A stretch of DNA of 64,000 nucleotides, taken from Methylobacter psychrophilus. GTDB lineage: Bacteria; Pseudomonadota; Gammaproteobacteria; Methylococcales; Methylomonadaceae. The translations under genes and the position numbers were made by a program. The notes beneath the pieces are model-generated. The model ran no database searches. It saw only the letters and a program-made list of their open reading frames with translations, and was not told the origin of the DNA. Each line of letters begins with the position of its first letter. Position 1 is the first letter of the stretch. The stretch is from assembly GCF_025583945.1 (NCBI RefSeq), contig NZ_JAOEGU010000001.1, forward strand, positions 124,001-188,000, in the 5' to 3' direction. Positions 47,372-55,802 of the stretch are shown here, in pieces.

Positions 47372-47731
47372 GGGGGATATTTTAACCAATGACAATCGAT
47401 AACAAGCGTTACACAAGAACACTGATCGATAAAAACTTTAAAAAGAGGTTGATTATAAACCATAAGCAGGTTGGGTTCATGCAGAACTTGGCAATAGAAA
47501 ATATTTAATAATTAATTCAATAGATTATCAGCTGGCGATAGTTTTTAATTATAAGTTAAGGCAAACAAGTTATTGTGGCAGCTTGAAAAATCGGCTCTCT
47601 GCAGCCTTAATTAAGATAAAATATAAAGATGAATGCGCTCCCTGAGCAAATTTATTCAGTGCTACCAAGCTAACATCAGTAGTTTGTTGGACAGATTTTT
47701 CCAAACAGATTCATTAACACAGGAATATACG
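47372..47731. other. Intergenic region between divergent prfB and parA-like genes
   Basis: It must hold both promoters. A possible plus-strand element is TTGAAA near 47583 upstream of AT-rich TAAAATATAA near 47616-47625, but the spacing is poor. The reading frame of the downstream gene is open back to 47633 without protein similarity. Nothing else recognised. Confidence 0.35.
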
Positions 47732-48478
47732 ATGAAGATAGTGGCTTTGTACAGCATCAAAGGTGGTGTTGGTAAAACCTCAAGCGCAGTCAATTTGGCG
47801 TTTATTTCTGCGTGTAAAGGTTATCGCACATTGGTCTGGGATTTGGATCCGCAAGGAGCCAGTAGCTATTATTTTCGTATCAAGCCCAAGGTGAAAGGCG
47901 GTAGTAAAGATTTAATTGCTGGTAAACGTGATCTGGAAGGGCTGATTAAAGGTACTGATTTTGACAATCTGGATTTGTTGCCGGCAGATTTTTCTTTTAG
48001 AAACCTGGATTTGGTTCTGGATACCAAGAAAAAACCGACCCAACAACTTAAAAAACTGCTTAAGCCATTAGCAGCAGAGTATGATTTTATTTTTCTGGAT
48101 TGTCCGCCCAATATTTCTTTATTATCAGAAGCCGTGTTTGAGGCGGCTGATATTTTAATGTCGCCCATTATTCCCACCACGTTGTCTTTAAGAACTCTTG
48201 AGCAATTAAAAGAATTTATTAAAGATAATAATTTGGATAATCTGGCACTGGTACCGTTTTTCTCGATGGCTGATCGTCGTAAAAATATGCACAAGGACAT
48301 TATGGAGAATTTGGCTCAAAGTCATCCGGAAATTTTAAATACCGCGATTCCTTACTCCAGTGATATTGAGCGTATGGGGCTGGAACGTATGCCGTTGGGT
48401 GGTTTTATCAATAAAAGCCGCTCTACCGAGGCTTATAATGATTTGTGGCAGGAAATGATGGATCGCGCGGGTGGATAA
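47732..48478 (+). CDS. Orphan ParA/MinD-family ATPase
   Basis: The 248-residue product starts at ATG 47732 (AGGA at 47721-47724); an open frame upstream is not conserved. It has the deviant Walker A motif KGGVGKT (10-16), switch region DLDPQGASSYYF, and Walker B IFLDCPPNISLLSEAV. The ATPase could position cargo or segregate DNA, but no parB or cargo gene adjoins it: the next gene is dtd, 24 bp downstream. It is too short for a plasmid-type ParA with an N-terminal DNA-binding domain and resembles Soj-like or other small ParA proteins. The actual cargo cannot be inferred from the sequence. Confidence 0.8.
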   Translation: MKIVALYSIKGGVGKTSSAVNLAFISACKGYRTLVWDLDPQGASSYYFRIKPKVKGGSKDLIAGKRDLEGLIKGTDFDNLDLLPADFSFRNLDLVLDTKKKPTQQLKKLLKPLAAEYDFIFLDCPPNISLLSEAVFEAADILMSPIIPTTLSLRTLEQLKEFIKDNNLDNLALVPFFSMADRRKNMHKDIMENLAQSHPEILNTAIPYSSDIERMGLERMPLGGFINKSRSTEAYNDLWQEMMDRAGG

Positions 48479-48502
48479 GCTGCCAAAATTAGCCGAACAT
48501 TT

Positions 48503-48955
48503 ATGATCTCAATTATTCAACGGGTAACCACCGCAAAAGTCACTGTCAACAGTCAAAATATAGGCCAGATAGCTACGGGAATTATGGCGTTGGTGGCTGT
48601 AGAAAAAGAAGATAGCCAAAAAGATGCCGAACGATTGCTGGAACGTATCCTTAATTACCGGATTTTTGCTGACGAAAATGACCGTATGAATCTCAGTTTA
48701 AGAGATATCAATGGCGGTTTGTTACTGATACCGCAGTTTACCTTGGCGGCAGATACCCGGACAGGTAATCGGCCAAGTTTTATTTCCGCAGCAGCACCGG
48801 AAAAAGGCCGGGAACTGTTTGGTTATTTACAAGAGCTTGCAACAACAACGTATTTTAATGTCCAGTTTGGTGAGTTTGGCGCTGATATGCAGGTCTCGCT
48901 GATCAATAATGGTCCTGTTACTTTTACGCTGAGAACCTCAACAGGGCATCAGTAA
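48503..48955 (+). CDS. dtd: D-aminoacyl-tRNA deacylase
   Basis: Removes D-amino acids (and glycine from tRNA-Ala) from mischarged tRNAs; 150 residues (E. coli 145). The N-terminus ISIIQRVTTAKVTV is canonical, and the cross-subunit Gly-cisPro motif is NNGPVTF (about 136-142). The usual SQFTL reads PQFTL here, in LLLIPQFTLAADTRTGNRPSF; the Thr that contacts substrate is kept. It is probably co-transcribed with the ParA-like gene 24 bp upstream. Confidence 0.93.
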   Translation: MISIIQRVTTAKVTVNSQNIGQIATGIMALVAVEKEDSQKDAERLLERILNYRIFADENDRMNLSLRDINGGLLLIPQFTLAADTRTGNRPSFISAAAPEKGRELFGYLQELATTTYFNVQFGEFGADMQVSLINNGPVTFTLRTSTGHQ

Positions 48956-49152
48956 ATGCGGTCATTGTTAATGTGTTTAGCAGATTTTCTCAGTTTTAAA
49001 ATAACTCAGGATAACTACTTTGTTGGCTTGTAACATTACTTTCATTTGTTTCTGCTAGCATCGCAATAGTGTTGATTTTTTTCAGGTAACCGGTTTTACT
49101 GGATTATCAATAAATTTCATCTTGTCGGCAATGCCATCAAAAAAGTTTGATT

Positions 49153-49944
49153 ATGAATAATAACAGCTATCGAACCATCTGGATTTCTGATTTGCACTTG
49201 GGATCCACCCAATGCCAAGCCGATGTATTGCTTGATTTTCTAAAGTACAATGACAGTGAAAAGCTTTATCTGGTGGGTGATATCATTGATTTTTGGTCAC
49301 TTTCCAAAAAAATGTATTGGCCGCGAGATCATAACACCGTCATTCAAAAGCTCTTGCGCAAGGCCAGACACGATACCCAGGTTATTTATATACCGGGTAA
49401 TCATGACGAAAATGTCCGGGATTATGATAACTATGTTTTTGGTGATATCGTCGTTAAAAATTCTGATATACATACTACCGCAGACGGCAAGAAGTTTTTG
49501 GTTATTCATGGCGATGAATACGACACCATTGCACAGTGTTATAAGTGGCTTGCCAAAATAGGTAGCGAAGGCTATGACTTTTTAATTTGGATCAATCGCT
49601 TTCTGCGAATAATTAGGCGTTGGTTTGGTTTGCAATCAAACTTTTCCCTGGCTGCCTATGTTAAGTTTAAGGTCAAAAACGTCGTGCAGTTTATTTCCGA
49701 TTACGAAGAAAGTATTGTCAGTACTATTAAAGACCGGGAACTGGATGGTGTGATTTGTGGGCATATACATCATGCAGAAATGAAGCAGATAGGGGCTTTT
49801 TTATATATTAATACTGGTGATTTTGTGGAAAGTTGTACCGCCATTGTGGAGCATTTCAACGGAACGTTGGAACTGGTGCACTGGCAGAAGATGGAATTGC
49901 CACGCATCGATAATGATATCCCGGAAGTTAAAGTGCTTGGATAA
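49153..49944 (+). CDS. LpxH-like calcineurin-family phosphoesterase
   Basis: A 263-residue metallophosphoesterase starting at ATG 49153 (TTG 49147 is an in-frame alternative). All metal motifs are present: SDLHLGS, GDIIDFW, GNHDE, IHGDEYD and CGHIHHAE. It belongs to COG2908, often annotated UDP-2,3-diacylglucosamine diphosphatase. The longer central segment (about 125-185, Lys/Phe-rich and amphipathic) differs from E. coli LpxH (240 residues) and is typical of the second group in this family, whose substrate is unproven. A role in lipid A or another lipid pathway is possible. Monocistronic. Confidence 0.8.
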   Translation: MNNNSYRTIWISDLHLGSTQCQADVLLDFLKYNDSEKLYLVGDIIDFWSLSKKMYWPRDHNTVIQKLLRKARHDTQVIYIPGNHDENVRDYDNYVFGDIVVKNSDIHTTADGKKFLVIHGDEYDTIAQCYKWLAKIGSEGYDFLIWINRFLRIIRRWFGLQSNFSLAAYVKFKVKNVVQFISDYEESIVSTIKDRELDGVICGHIHHAEMKQIGAFLYINTGDFVESCTAIVEHFNGTLELVHWQKMELPRIDNDIPEVKVLG

Positions 49945-50139
49945 ATCTCGGTCATCATTCAGTTATGGAAATTTGAATGTATGCTCAATACATGAGTTTT
50001 AAAGCTCATGTTACAACTCATCATGGTTCCTGATGTCCGGCTTCTTGGCTGGAATCGGGATGTTTCCGGCACTGCTTGAAGCCTTTTTTCAATCAGACGG
50101 ATAAATCAATTGCTGTGCTGTTATTTTTTGGAGAACTTT

Positions 50140-50622
50140 ATGCCTAAACCGATTACCCCTTTGCTTGCTGCTGATGTCATTATTGAGCTGACAGATTATC
50201 CCGGCCGTCCTATTGTATTAATTGAACGTGCCAATCCACCTTACGGCTGGGCAATTCCTGGTGGATTTGTTGATTTGGGTGAAATTATCGAACTGGCTGG
50301 CGTGCGCGAAGCGCAGGAAGAAGTCGGGTTAGATGTTACTCTGCTTGCTTTGCTGGGAATTTATTCCGATCCAGCCAGAGATTCGCGTGGGCATACGGTG
50401 ACGGCGGTTTATGTGGCTGAGGCAGCGGGAACACCGATAGCGGCTGATGATGCCAAAAATTGCCGTCTGTTTTTGCTTAATGAGCTGCCTGAGTCTTTGG
50501 CATTTGATCATGCTCAAGTACTTGCTGACTATAAAAAATACCGGGAAACCGGTCAGGTAGCAGCGCTACGCGAAAACCCGTTTCGGGATTCAGATAGTGT
50601 AAACAAGCCGGTTATGCATTGA
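50140..50622 (+). CDS. Nudix hydrolase (ADP-ribose pyrophosphatase-like)
   Basis: 160 residues from ATG 50140, chosen because GGAGA lies 6-10 bp upstream; an in-frame ATG at 50110 lacks one. The Nudix box is complete, GX5EX7REXXEEXG, running from GFVDLGE to REAQEEVG at about 45-66. The family cleaves nucleoside diphosphates linked to other groups; the close relatives with PGGFVDLGE are often ADP-ribose or NADH-type hydrolases. Substrate unknown. The gene is alone. Confidence 0.85.
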   Translation: MPKPITPLLAADVIIELTDYPGRPIVLIERANPPYGWAIPGGFVDLGEIIELAGVREAQEEVGLDVTLLALLGIYSDPARDSRGHTVTAVYVAEAAGTPIAADDAKNCRLFLLNELPESLAFDHAQVLADYKKYRETGQVAALRENPFRDSDSVNKPVMH

Positions 50623-50665
50623 TAAAAAAAGAAGTTATAGTCGTGGATACTTTTTGGTTTTAGTG

Positions 50666-50705
50666 TCCAAACGGAGCCGGGGTAACCCCCCCCACTCCGT
50701 TTGGA
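50666..50705. terminator. Hairpin between convergent Nudix gene and PEP-CTERM gene
   Basis: Perfect 11-bp stem TCCAAACGGAG (50666-50676) with CTCCGTTTGGA (50695-50705), lying between convergent genes. It lacks a T-run on either side, although T-rich 50651-50660 precedes it on the plus strand. Confidence 0.55.
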
Positions 50706-50729
50706 TAACAGCTTAAATCCTGAGCCGAT

Positions 50730-51605
50730 TTAAACAGCCATTTTACGTTTTTGCAGACCCAGATAACCCATCAAAGCACTACCAAACAGCCAGACGGCAG
50801 CAGGTAAAGGCACTGCGGATGGCGAAACGTTAAAGCTGTAGTTTTGACCGGTTCCGCAACTAGTCGTAGGGTTTGGGCTGCCACAACTTCCGCCTAATGA
50901 CAGCAGGTAATATCCGGATTTAAGTCCCATCAGGTCCAGGCTGGCAAAATCCAGCGCAGCCGAAGAATTTTTCTGGTTGAGTTGACTGTATGACCAACTG
51001 GAGGCGCCTGGATTTGTCAGCCACGGATTGCTGTTATTAACGCCGCCATGATTTAAGGTATCGCCATCCGCATTAGCTACCACAAAGCCAGCGTTAGCAT
51101 AACCTATCCAACCATTAGAACCGGTTAAAACACCGCCAGAGGTTAATGTATCATTAACAGGATTGAGTTCTCCAATACCGGAAGGGCCACGTACTTGGTT
51201 ATAATTATGAAAGCCACTGCCGGCAGTATCTGTGGGAGTAGTACCACCAGTCCAAATTGAGAAAGCCGGATTGTCGAGCGTGCTGGTCGTGGCGTTGCCA
51301 TTCGTATTGCCCGCACCGGTCATGGCCAGATTGACATTGTAAGTAACGCCGTTGATGATGTCAGCCGCAGAACCGATTTGTAGCGTAGCCCAGCCAGCAG
51401 TATGAACCCAGCCTTGGTTGGCAGCGCCGTAATCTGTCCAGGATTTAAAAGGGGAGGCATGACCTGTTGAGTTGATGGTGGTTCCGGTAAAAGTACCGAT
51501 GTTATAGGTTTCGCCACCAAATGCATGAACTTGTGTAGAAACAGCTGATAAGGCAACCAGACCCATAGCAGCCAGAATGGCTTTGCGTAATTTTAAATTG
51601 TTCAT
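50730..51605 (-). CDS. Exported protein with VPLPA-type PEP-CTERM sorting signal
   Basis: 291 residues. It has an N-terminal Sec signal (cleavage expected after VHA, residue 29), a glycine/asparagine/threonine-rich beta-like body without known domain, and a C-terminal tripartite tail: VPLPAAVWLFGSALMGYLG then basic QKRK. That tail is the VPLPA form of the PEP-CTERM signal, processed by an exosortase (XrtD-type for VPLPA). Such proteins are released or anchored at the cell surface, often with exopolysaccharide. It lies 66 bp downstream of a second such gene and is probably in its operon, behind the c-di-GMP-like leader. Function of the body unknown. Confidence 0.82.
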   Translation of the reverse strand: MNNLKLRKAILAAMGLVALSAVSTQVHAFGGETYNIGTFTGTTINSTGHASPFKSWTDYGAANQGWVHTAGWATLQIGSAADIINGVTYNVNLAMTGAGNTNGNATTSTLDNPAFSIWTGGTTPTDTAGSGFHNYNQVRGPSGIGELNPVNDTLTSGGVLTGSNGWIGYANAGFVVANADGDTLNHGGVNNSNPWLTNPGASSWSYSQLNQKNSSAALDFASLDLMGLKSGYYLLSLGGSCGSPNPTTSCGTGQNYSFNVSPSAVPLPAAVWLFGSALMGYLGLQKRKMAV

Positions 51606-51671
51606 TATGTCCTCTTTAAAGTAGTTGGCAGGTCAAACTGAAAAGTTCGACCCACCTTAATTGAGAAGGTT

Positions 51672-52592
51672 TTAAGCTTGAATTACGGCTTTACGACGAC
51701 CATAACCAACCAAACCAACCAATGCACTACCAAACAACCAGACGGCACCAGGAACTGGAACTGCTGATGCTGTGACTATGTTACCGTAACGGGCAGTAAG
51801 GGAAGCTTCCAAAGCCATTCTGTATTGACCGCCTACTGCGCTTTGATCGCCAACTACGATGGTGTATTCACCTTCAGTGCCGGGAGCATTTCGTGTCAGT
51901 CCTGACAGCGCAAGACTAAGACCAATATCTTGACCAATAGAGTTTGCCGCTACAGTACCCAACAAGTTCATACCCAGCAGACCGGGGCCTTGTGCCCAGC
52001 CTTGGTACAATGAAAATGCCAATTGGCCGATACCGGTAAACAATGGGTCGTCACCAACCGTAATGTTTAAATAATTAACAGTCGGCATTAAATTGCCTTC
52101 CGGATTGCCTGTGCCGCTACTGACATGCATATTACCGAAAGACAAACCGGTATTGGTATCGGATACGCCGGCAGCCCAAGAATTAGCGCCAGTTGAGATT
52201 GATGTTAGAGCAAGATCTGTAGGATTAGCGGCATTATTATTGTATTTATAAGTCTGACCCAGTAATGAATCGCCTACCACTGGAGTCGCGCCGCCAAAAG
52301 TGCCGCCGAGATTAGCGGTAGTAACGCCACCAGGATTGGTAGTGGCGTTATAAGCAGTACCATAAACACCGGTTTGAATTACACGCTTATTGCTTATGCT
52401 GTGGATACCTAAATAACCGATTGAAGAGACAGTCGCATCATTAGGTAACCAAGGCGTAATTGCCCCATTTGTCCAAACGGGGTTGGCACCGGTACCGCCC
52501 GCATTAAGAGAGGCATGAGCCTGTACCGCTGGAGATGCAATCAGAGTGCCTAAAATGGTCAAAGAGGCCGTCAATAAGTTTATGTGTTTCAT
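51672..52592 (-). CDS. Exported PEP-CTERM-type protein
   Basis: 306 residues with a Sec signal (cleavage expected after VQA, about residue 26). The body is Gly/Thr/Asn-rich without recognised domain. The tail is VPVPGAVWLFGSALVGLVG followed by YGRRK, a PEP-CTERM variant. It differs from the downstream gene in the body, so they are not a recent duplication. The first gene after the candidate riboswitch; its start lies about 108 bp from the aptamer's 3' edge. No exosortase gene is in the window. Confidence 0.8.
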   Translation of the reverse strand: MKHINLLTASLTILGTLIASPAVQAHASLNAGGTGANPVWTNGAITPWLPNDATVSSIGYLGIHSISNKRVIQTGVYGTAYNATTNPGGVTTANLGGTFGGATPVVGDSLLGQTYKYNNNAANPTDLALTSISTGANSWAAGVSDTNTGLSFGNMHVSSGTGNPEGNLMPTVNYLNITVGDDPLFTGIGQLAFSLYQGWAQGPGLLGMNLLGTVAANSIGQDIGLSLALSGLTRNAPGTEGEYTIVVGDQSAVGGQYRMALEASLTARYGNIVTASAVPVPGAVWLFGSALVGLVGYGRRKAVIQA

Positions 52593-52684
52593 TTGATATC
52601 CTTTTTACTGTTTATATTAAATTGATTAATTGATAACAGTAATGTTCTCAGCGTTACCTTAAAGATTAAGGAAAACACCAAGAT

Positions 52685-52787
52685 CCTCCCCATTACTTTA
52701 GGAGGCGGCCCGGCCTTCTTAAATTTGTATTAAGAACCGTGACTTTCCGGCCCCGCCTCGCGACGGGTGTGGCTGGTTGCTAGACGT
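52685..52787 (-). promoter_or_regulatory. Candidate c-di-GMP-I (GEMM-like) riboswitch upstream of PEP-CTERM genes
   Basis: Read on the minus strand. A GC-rich stem CCCGTC/GGCGGG closes a GNRA tetraloop GCGA (loop 52758-52761). It is followed by GGGCCGGAAAGTCACGG, then a 7-bp stem TTCTTAA/TTAAGAA (52716-52736), then GGCCGGGCCGCC. This order matches GEMM-I: GNRA-capped P2, the GGGACGCAAAGCCACGG-like strand, P3 stem, and the AGCCGGGUUGCC-like 3' strand. CCTCC/GGAGG (52685-52705) just downstream may be the expression platform. c-di-GMP control of surface-protein genes makes sense. Some conserved bases deviate, so it may be a variant. Confidence 0.6.
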
Positions 52788-53360
52788 ATTGCCAAAATAC
52801 CAATAGCGTTTTATCTAACTGTTACTTATTTAGCAATACTCGTGCCATGATTAAAAAATCGGTAGGTAGTGTTTTCATCGAGCCTGTAATATATTGATTG
52901 CAAACAAGTATGTATTTTCTGTTTTTTATTTAAAGAGTCAATTCGGGAGAGTTGCTATTTTTAGGGGAAATTCTCGCCCAGCTAAGCAATTTTTAACCAA
53001 GATATTGAATACAATAATATTATCAGACCAAAGTGCTGGGTTTATAGTCAGCTTTAGCTTAATATCCTAAAAAATAACTGTGTTATATGGCGTATTGGTA
53101 ATGCGTTATATGACACAGTTATTTGAAGTTTTCTGACAGAACTTAATTAAATGCTAATCTACTCAAGGTGTTATGAGTGAAATGTGGTAAGGCTGCTGAT
53201 TGCAGATCAAGGATGTTAATGTTAAGGTAATGATCAGAATGTCGATTTTCGCTGGAAAAAGAAAGAGTTGTTAATTGATATCCACTGATAAACTTGATGT
53301 TTATGGTTCCTCCATTTTTCCACCAGCCCGACTCTTTTTTAAACTAATTGCCTCTTATCC
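52788..53360. other. Divergent upstream region with a 15-bp inverted repeat
   Basis: The rest of the 768-bp gap between the PEP-CTERM genes and the sulfotransferase gene. It holds an inverted repeat with 15-bp arms and one mismatch, ATAACTGTGTTATAT (53074-53088) and ATATGACACAGTTAT (53108-53122). Promoters for both directions must be here, but I could not place one. No gene seen. Confidence 0.45.
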
Positions 53361-55061
53361 ATGATAAAAACCTCCATTGCCAAATTTGATCAACCGATAA
53401 CAGGTATTGATAGTCCCAAAAATTCCCGGATTGGACGTAATGATCCTTGCCCTTGTGGCAGCGGAAAAAAGTTTAAGGCTTGTTGTACTCAGGTTGGCGA
53501 TATCGTTAAACAAACAAAATCTTCCGATATTGCCGGCTGGTTACAAAATGCCCGGTCGGCTATCTCGCGCGGTGACTTTGACAATGCCGAGCGCTGGTTT
53601 CGGCAAGTACTTGTGATCAAGCCCAAGCATGCCGAGGCGTTGGCTGGGGTTGGACAAAAACTTTGCTGGCAGCGTAAGCGTCGGGAAGGTTTAACTTATC
53701 TTCGGCAAGCAGCGATACAAGTAGAAAAGGAATCTGTCAAAAGTCGTAATATTGCTCAGTTATTGGATTTATCAGGGCAATTGCAACACTGGGGCGATTT
53801 GGAGGCCGCGCTTAAACTGGCGCAACTGGCGGTTCGTCTGGTGCCTCAATCTGCCGCTGCGCAAAATACTTTGGCGATGTGTTTTAGTCGTATCAATCGT
53901 GTTGACGAAGCCTTGCTGGCTTCCCATAAGGCTTGTCAATTATTGCCGAATGATCCGGGCTGTAATACGTTATTGGCTATTCTGGATGCCCGGCAAGGAC
54001 GGTTGGATGCTGCTGGAGCAAGGCTGGTCAGAATTACCGAAGCTCTTCACCAGCCGGCGCTGATTGCGCGTGCCTATTTGGAACTGGCTACGGTGCTGGA
54101 TAAGCAACAGCAATACGATGCTGCATTTACGGCGCTTAATCAAGCAGCCGCCTTGCATCAAGCTTTGCCGGAAGTGAGTAAAGTAAATAAAGAGGCTATT
54201 TTCAATAGTATTGCCAAAAACAAAGCGGGGTTTAATAAGGCGTTATTAACGCGTTGGTCAGTAGCAGAATTGCAGGTAGATGCATTGCCGGTACCGTCAT
54301 TTTTGTTTGGTTTTTTGCGTTCAGGTACCACACTCACCGAGCAGATATTGGCCGCGCATCCGGCGGTGTTTACATCGGACGAAAATGAATTAATTTTTGA
54401 GTTAACCCAAGAGTTGGCAAAGCTCACTGGTGTGGCCGATGATATACCGCAAGCCCTGCATGCCTGTGGTGTTGAGGATATTCGGCATTTGCGCCGTTTA
54501 TACTGGCAACGTGTTGAAGAAGAATATGGTAGTGTTGCGCTAGGCAAAAGGTTTATTGATAAAGTCGCTCTTAATAGTATCGATGCCGGATTTATCAGCA
54601 CTATCTTCCCTGAAGGAAATATTCTGTTTGCTTTGCGTGACCCTCGCGATGTGTGTTTAAGTTGTTTTATGCAGCCGTTTACCGCATCCCGAGCGACGGT
54701 TAACTTATTGTCCTTGCAAGGTGTTGCCCGTCAGTATTGGGCTGTTATGGATTTGTGGTTGTATTTACGCGAAAATATTCAGCCAGATTATCTGGAGCTG
54801 CGCTATGAAGACACGGTGAGTGATTTTGAAGCAACTTATCGGCGGGTTTTTGATTTATTGGAAGTGGAGTGGCAACCGGAGGTCTTGGACTTTCATCATC
54901 GTGCCCAGGGACGCTATATTGCGACCCCCAGTTTTGCTGCGGTTAGTCAACCGTTATATAGCAGTGCAGTCGCCAGATGGCATCGCTATGAAGAACACCT
55001 GAAAGGTATCTTTCCCGAGTTGAAGCGTTTTATTGACGTTTACGGTTACTCTGAGTCTTGA
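53361..55061 (+). CDS. SEC-C / TPR / sulfotransferase multidomain protein
   Basis: 566 residues. An N-terminal SEC-C zinc motif, DPCPCGSGKKFKACC, carries C30, C32, C41 and C42. TPR-like repeats follow from about 55 to 280. A C-terminal sulfotransferase-like domain begins at about 312 with the 5'-phosphosulfate-binding loop FLRSGTTLTEQIL, and a 3'-phosphate-binding stretch ALRDPRDVCLSC follows. TPR-sulfotransferases are common in proteobacteria, but the acceptor is usually unknown; a glycan, lipid or protein could be modified. It has no signal peptide, so it is likely cytosolic. It is divergent from the PEP-CTERM genes and may share their regulatory region. Confidence 0.82.
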   Translation: MIKTSIAKFDQPITGIDSPKNSRIGRNDPCPCGSGKKFKACCTQVGDIVKQTKSSDIAGWLQNARSAISRGDFDNAERWFRQVLVIKPKHAEALAGVGQKLCWQRKRREGLTYLRQAAIQVEKESVKSRNIAQLLDLSGQLQHWGDLEAALKLAQLAVRLVPQSAAAQNTLAMCFSRINRVDEALLASHKACQLLPNDPGCNTLLAILDARQGRLDAAGARLVRITEALHQPALIARAYLELATVLDKQQQYDAAFTALNQAAALHQALPEVSKVNKEAIFNSIAKNKAGFNKALLTRWSVAELQVDALPVPSFLFGFLRSGTTLTEQILAAHPAVFTSDENELIFELTQELAKLTGVADDIPQALHACGVEDIRHLRRLYWQRVEEEYGSVALGKRFIDKVALNSIDAGFISTIFPEGNILFALRDPRDVCLSCFMQPFTASRATVNLLSLQGVARQYWAVMDLWLYLRENIQPDYLELRYEDTVSDFEATYRRVFDLLEVEWQPEVLDFHHRAQGRYIATPSFAAVSQPLYSSAVARWHRYEEHLKGIFPELKRFIDVYGYSES

Positions 55062-55087
55062 GATAACATTCAGAGAGTTTCATATCA

Positions 55088-55115
55088 CTGCGTCATTCTT
55101 GCCGGAATGACGCAG
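55088..55115. terminator. Perfect 11-bp hairpin between convergent genes
   Basis: CTGCGTCATTC (55088-55098) pairs with GAATGACGCAG (55105-55115) around a 6-nt loop. It lies 27 bp after the sulfotransferase stop and faces the next minus-strand gene, so it can serve both directions. The GTCATTC...GAATGAC word is also a widespread REP-type palindrome. Confidence 0.55.
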
Positions 55116-55157
55116 TTTGTTGTCAGCTAAAACAGCTTGCCAGTCAGGATAAGTAAT

Positions 55158-55418
55158 TTACCAGTTACTATTTTTATCTATCCATCTCAGGCTTAACCAG
55201 TACCAGACAGCCATAGGCAACATCATGGCAAACCAACTCCAGTCATCGATTAAAAACAATTTGCTGACCCAGCCATCACCGTTAAAGTACATCACCCAAG
55301 GAATACAGTAAAAACTGAATGCCAGACTGCTCCATAGCAGTATCAGTGCGCCTTTGCGTGTTTCAATGCTAGAGAATGCCAAAAATACCCAAAGTGGGGT
55401 GGAATCAGTTTTTTTCAT
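55158..55418 (-). CDS. Small membrane protein of unknown function
   Basis: 86 residues with two hydrophobic segments (about 25-43 and 60-78) separated by a Trp/Asp-rich loop (GDGWVSKLFLIDDW). Hydrophobicity, length and a start with clear upstream spacing argue for a real gene, and a GAGAAACC-like purine stretch precedes the start on the minus strand. I do not recognise the family. Its neighbours, sulfotransferase and polyphosphate kinase, do not suggest a role. Confidence 0.55.
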   Translation of the reverse strand: MKKTDSTPLWVFLAFSSIETRKGALILLWSSLAFSFYCIPWVMYFNGDGWVSKLFLIDDWSWFAMMLPMAVWYWLSLRWIDKNSNW

Positions 55419-55802
55419 GAATGGTTTCTCTTAAATGAAAATTTTATGGGGTAACTAAAAAATAGGCCTGTTGATAGATAGGGAAGTCTATATTTGATAA
55501 AAATATCAGATTAACAGGATGTGTGCATCGTGTCATAAAAATAACCGTATCACCAGCTTTTAACCAATTAGATAAACACAGGCTGTAGCAAAATGACTTG
55601 TTATCGCTAAAACCAAGAATCGGTAAGGAGTAAATAATGTACCTAATATTATAATTACCAGGCTCATTAATATTCAGTCAGAGTTTTTGAGGTAATATAA
55701 GCCGAATGATTTATCTGTCATCCTCTGAGCCTAATTGGTGGGAGGAGCAAATTTAACCGTGCTTAAAACACTATTCAAATAACGGGGGACTAACTAACCA
55801 AT
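55419..55802. other. Upstream region of ppk
   Basis: No gene seen. PhoB-box half-sites can be read at 55715-55721 (CTGTCAT) and about 55529-55535 (TGTCATA), but neither has a proper second half, so phosphate control of ppk is only a possibility. Confidence 0.3.

Noticed and set aside
47633-47731. N-terminal extension of the ParA-like protein
   Set aside because: The deviant Walker A is normally within the first 20 residues, and AGGA precedes ATG 47732.
55700-55735. PhoB box upstream of ppk1
   Set aside because: Only one CTGTCAT half-site is good; the expected second half 4 bp later does not match.
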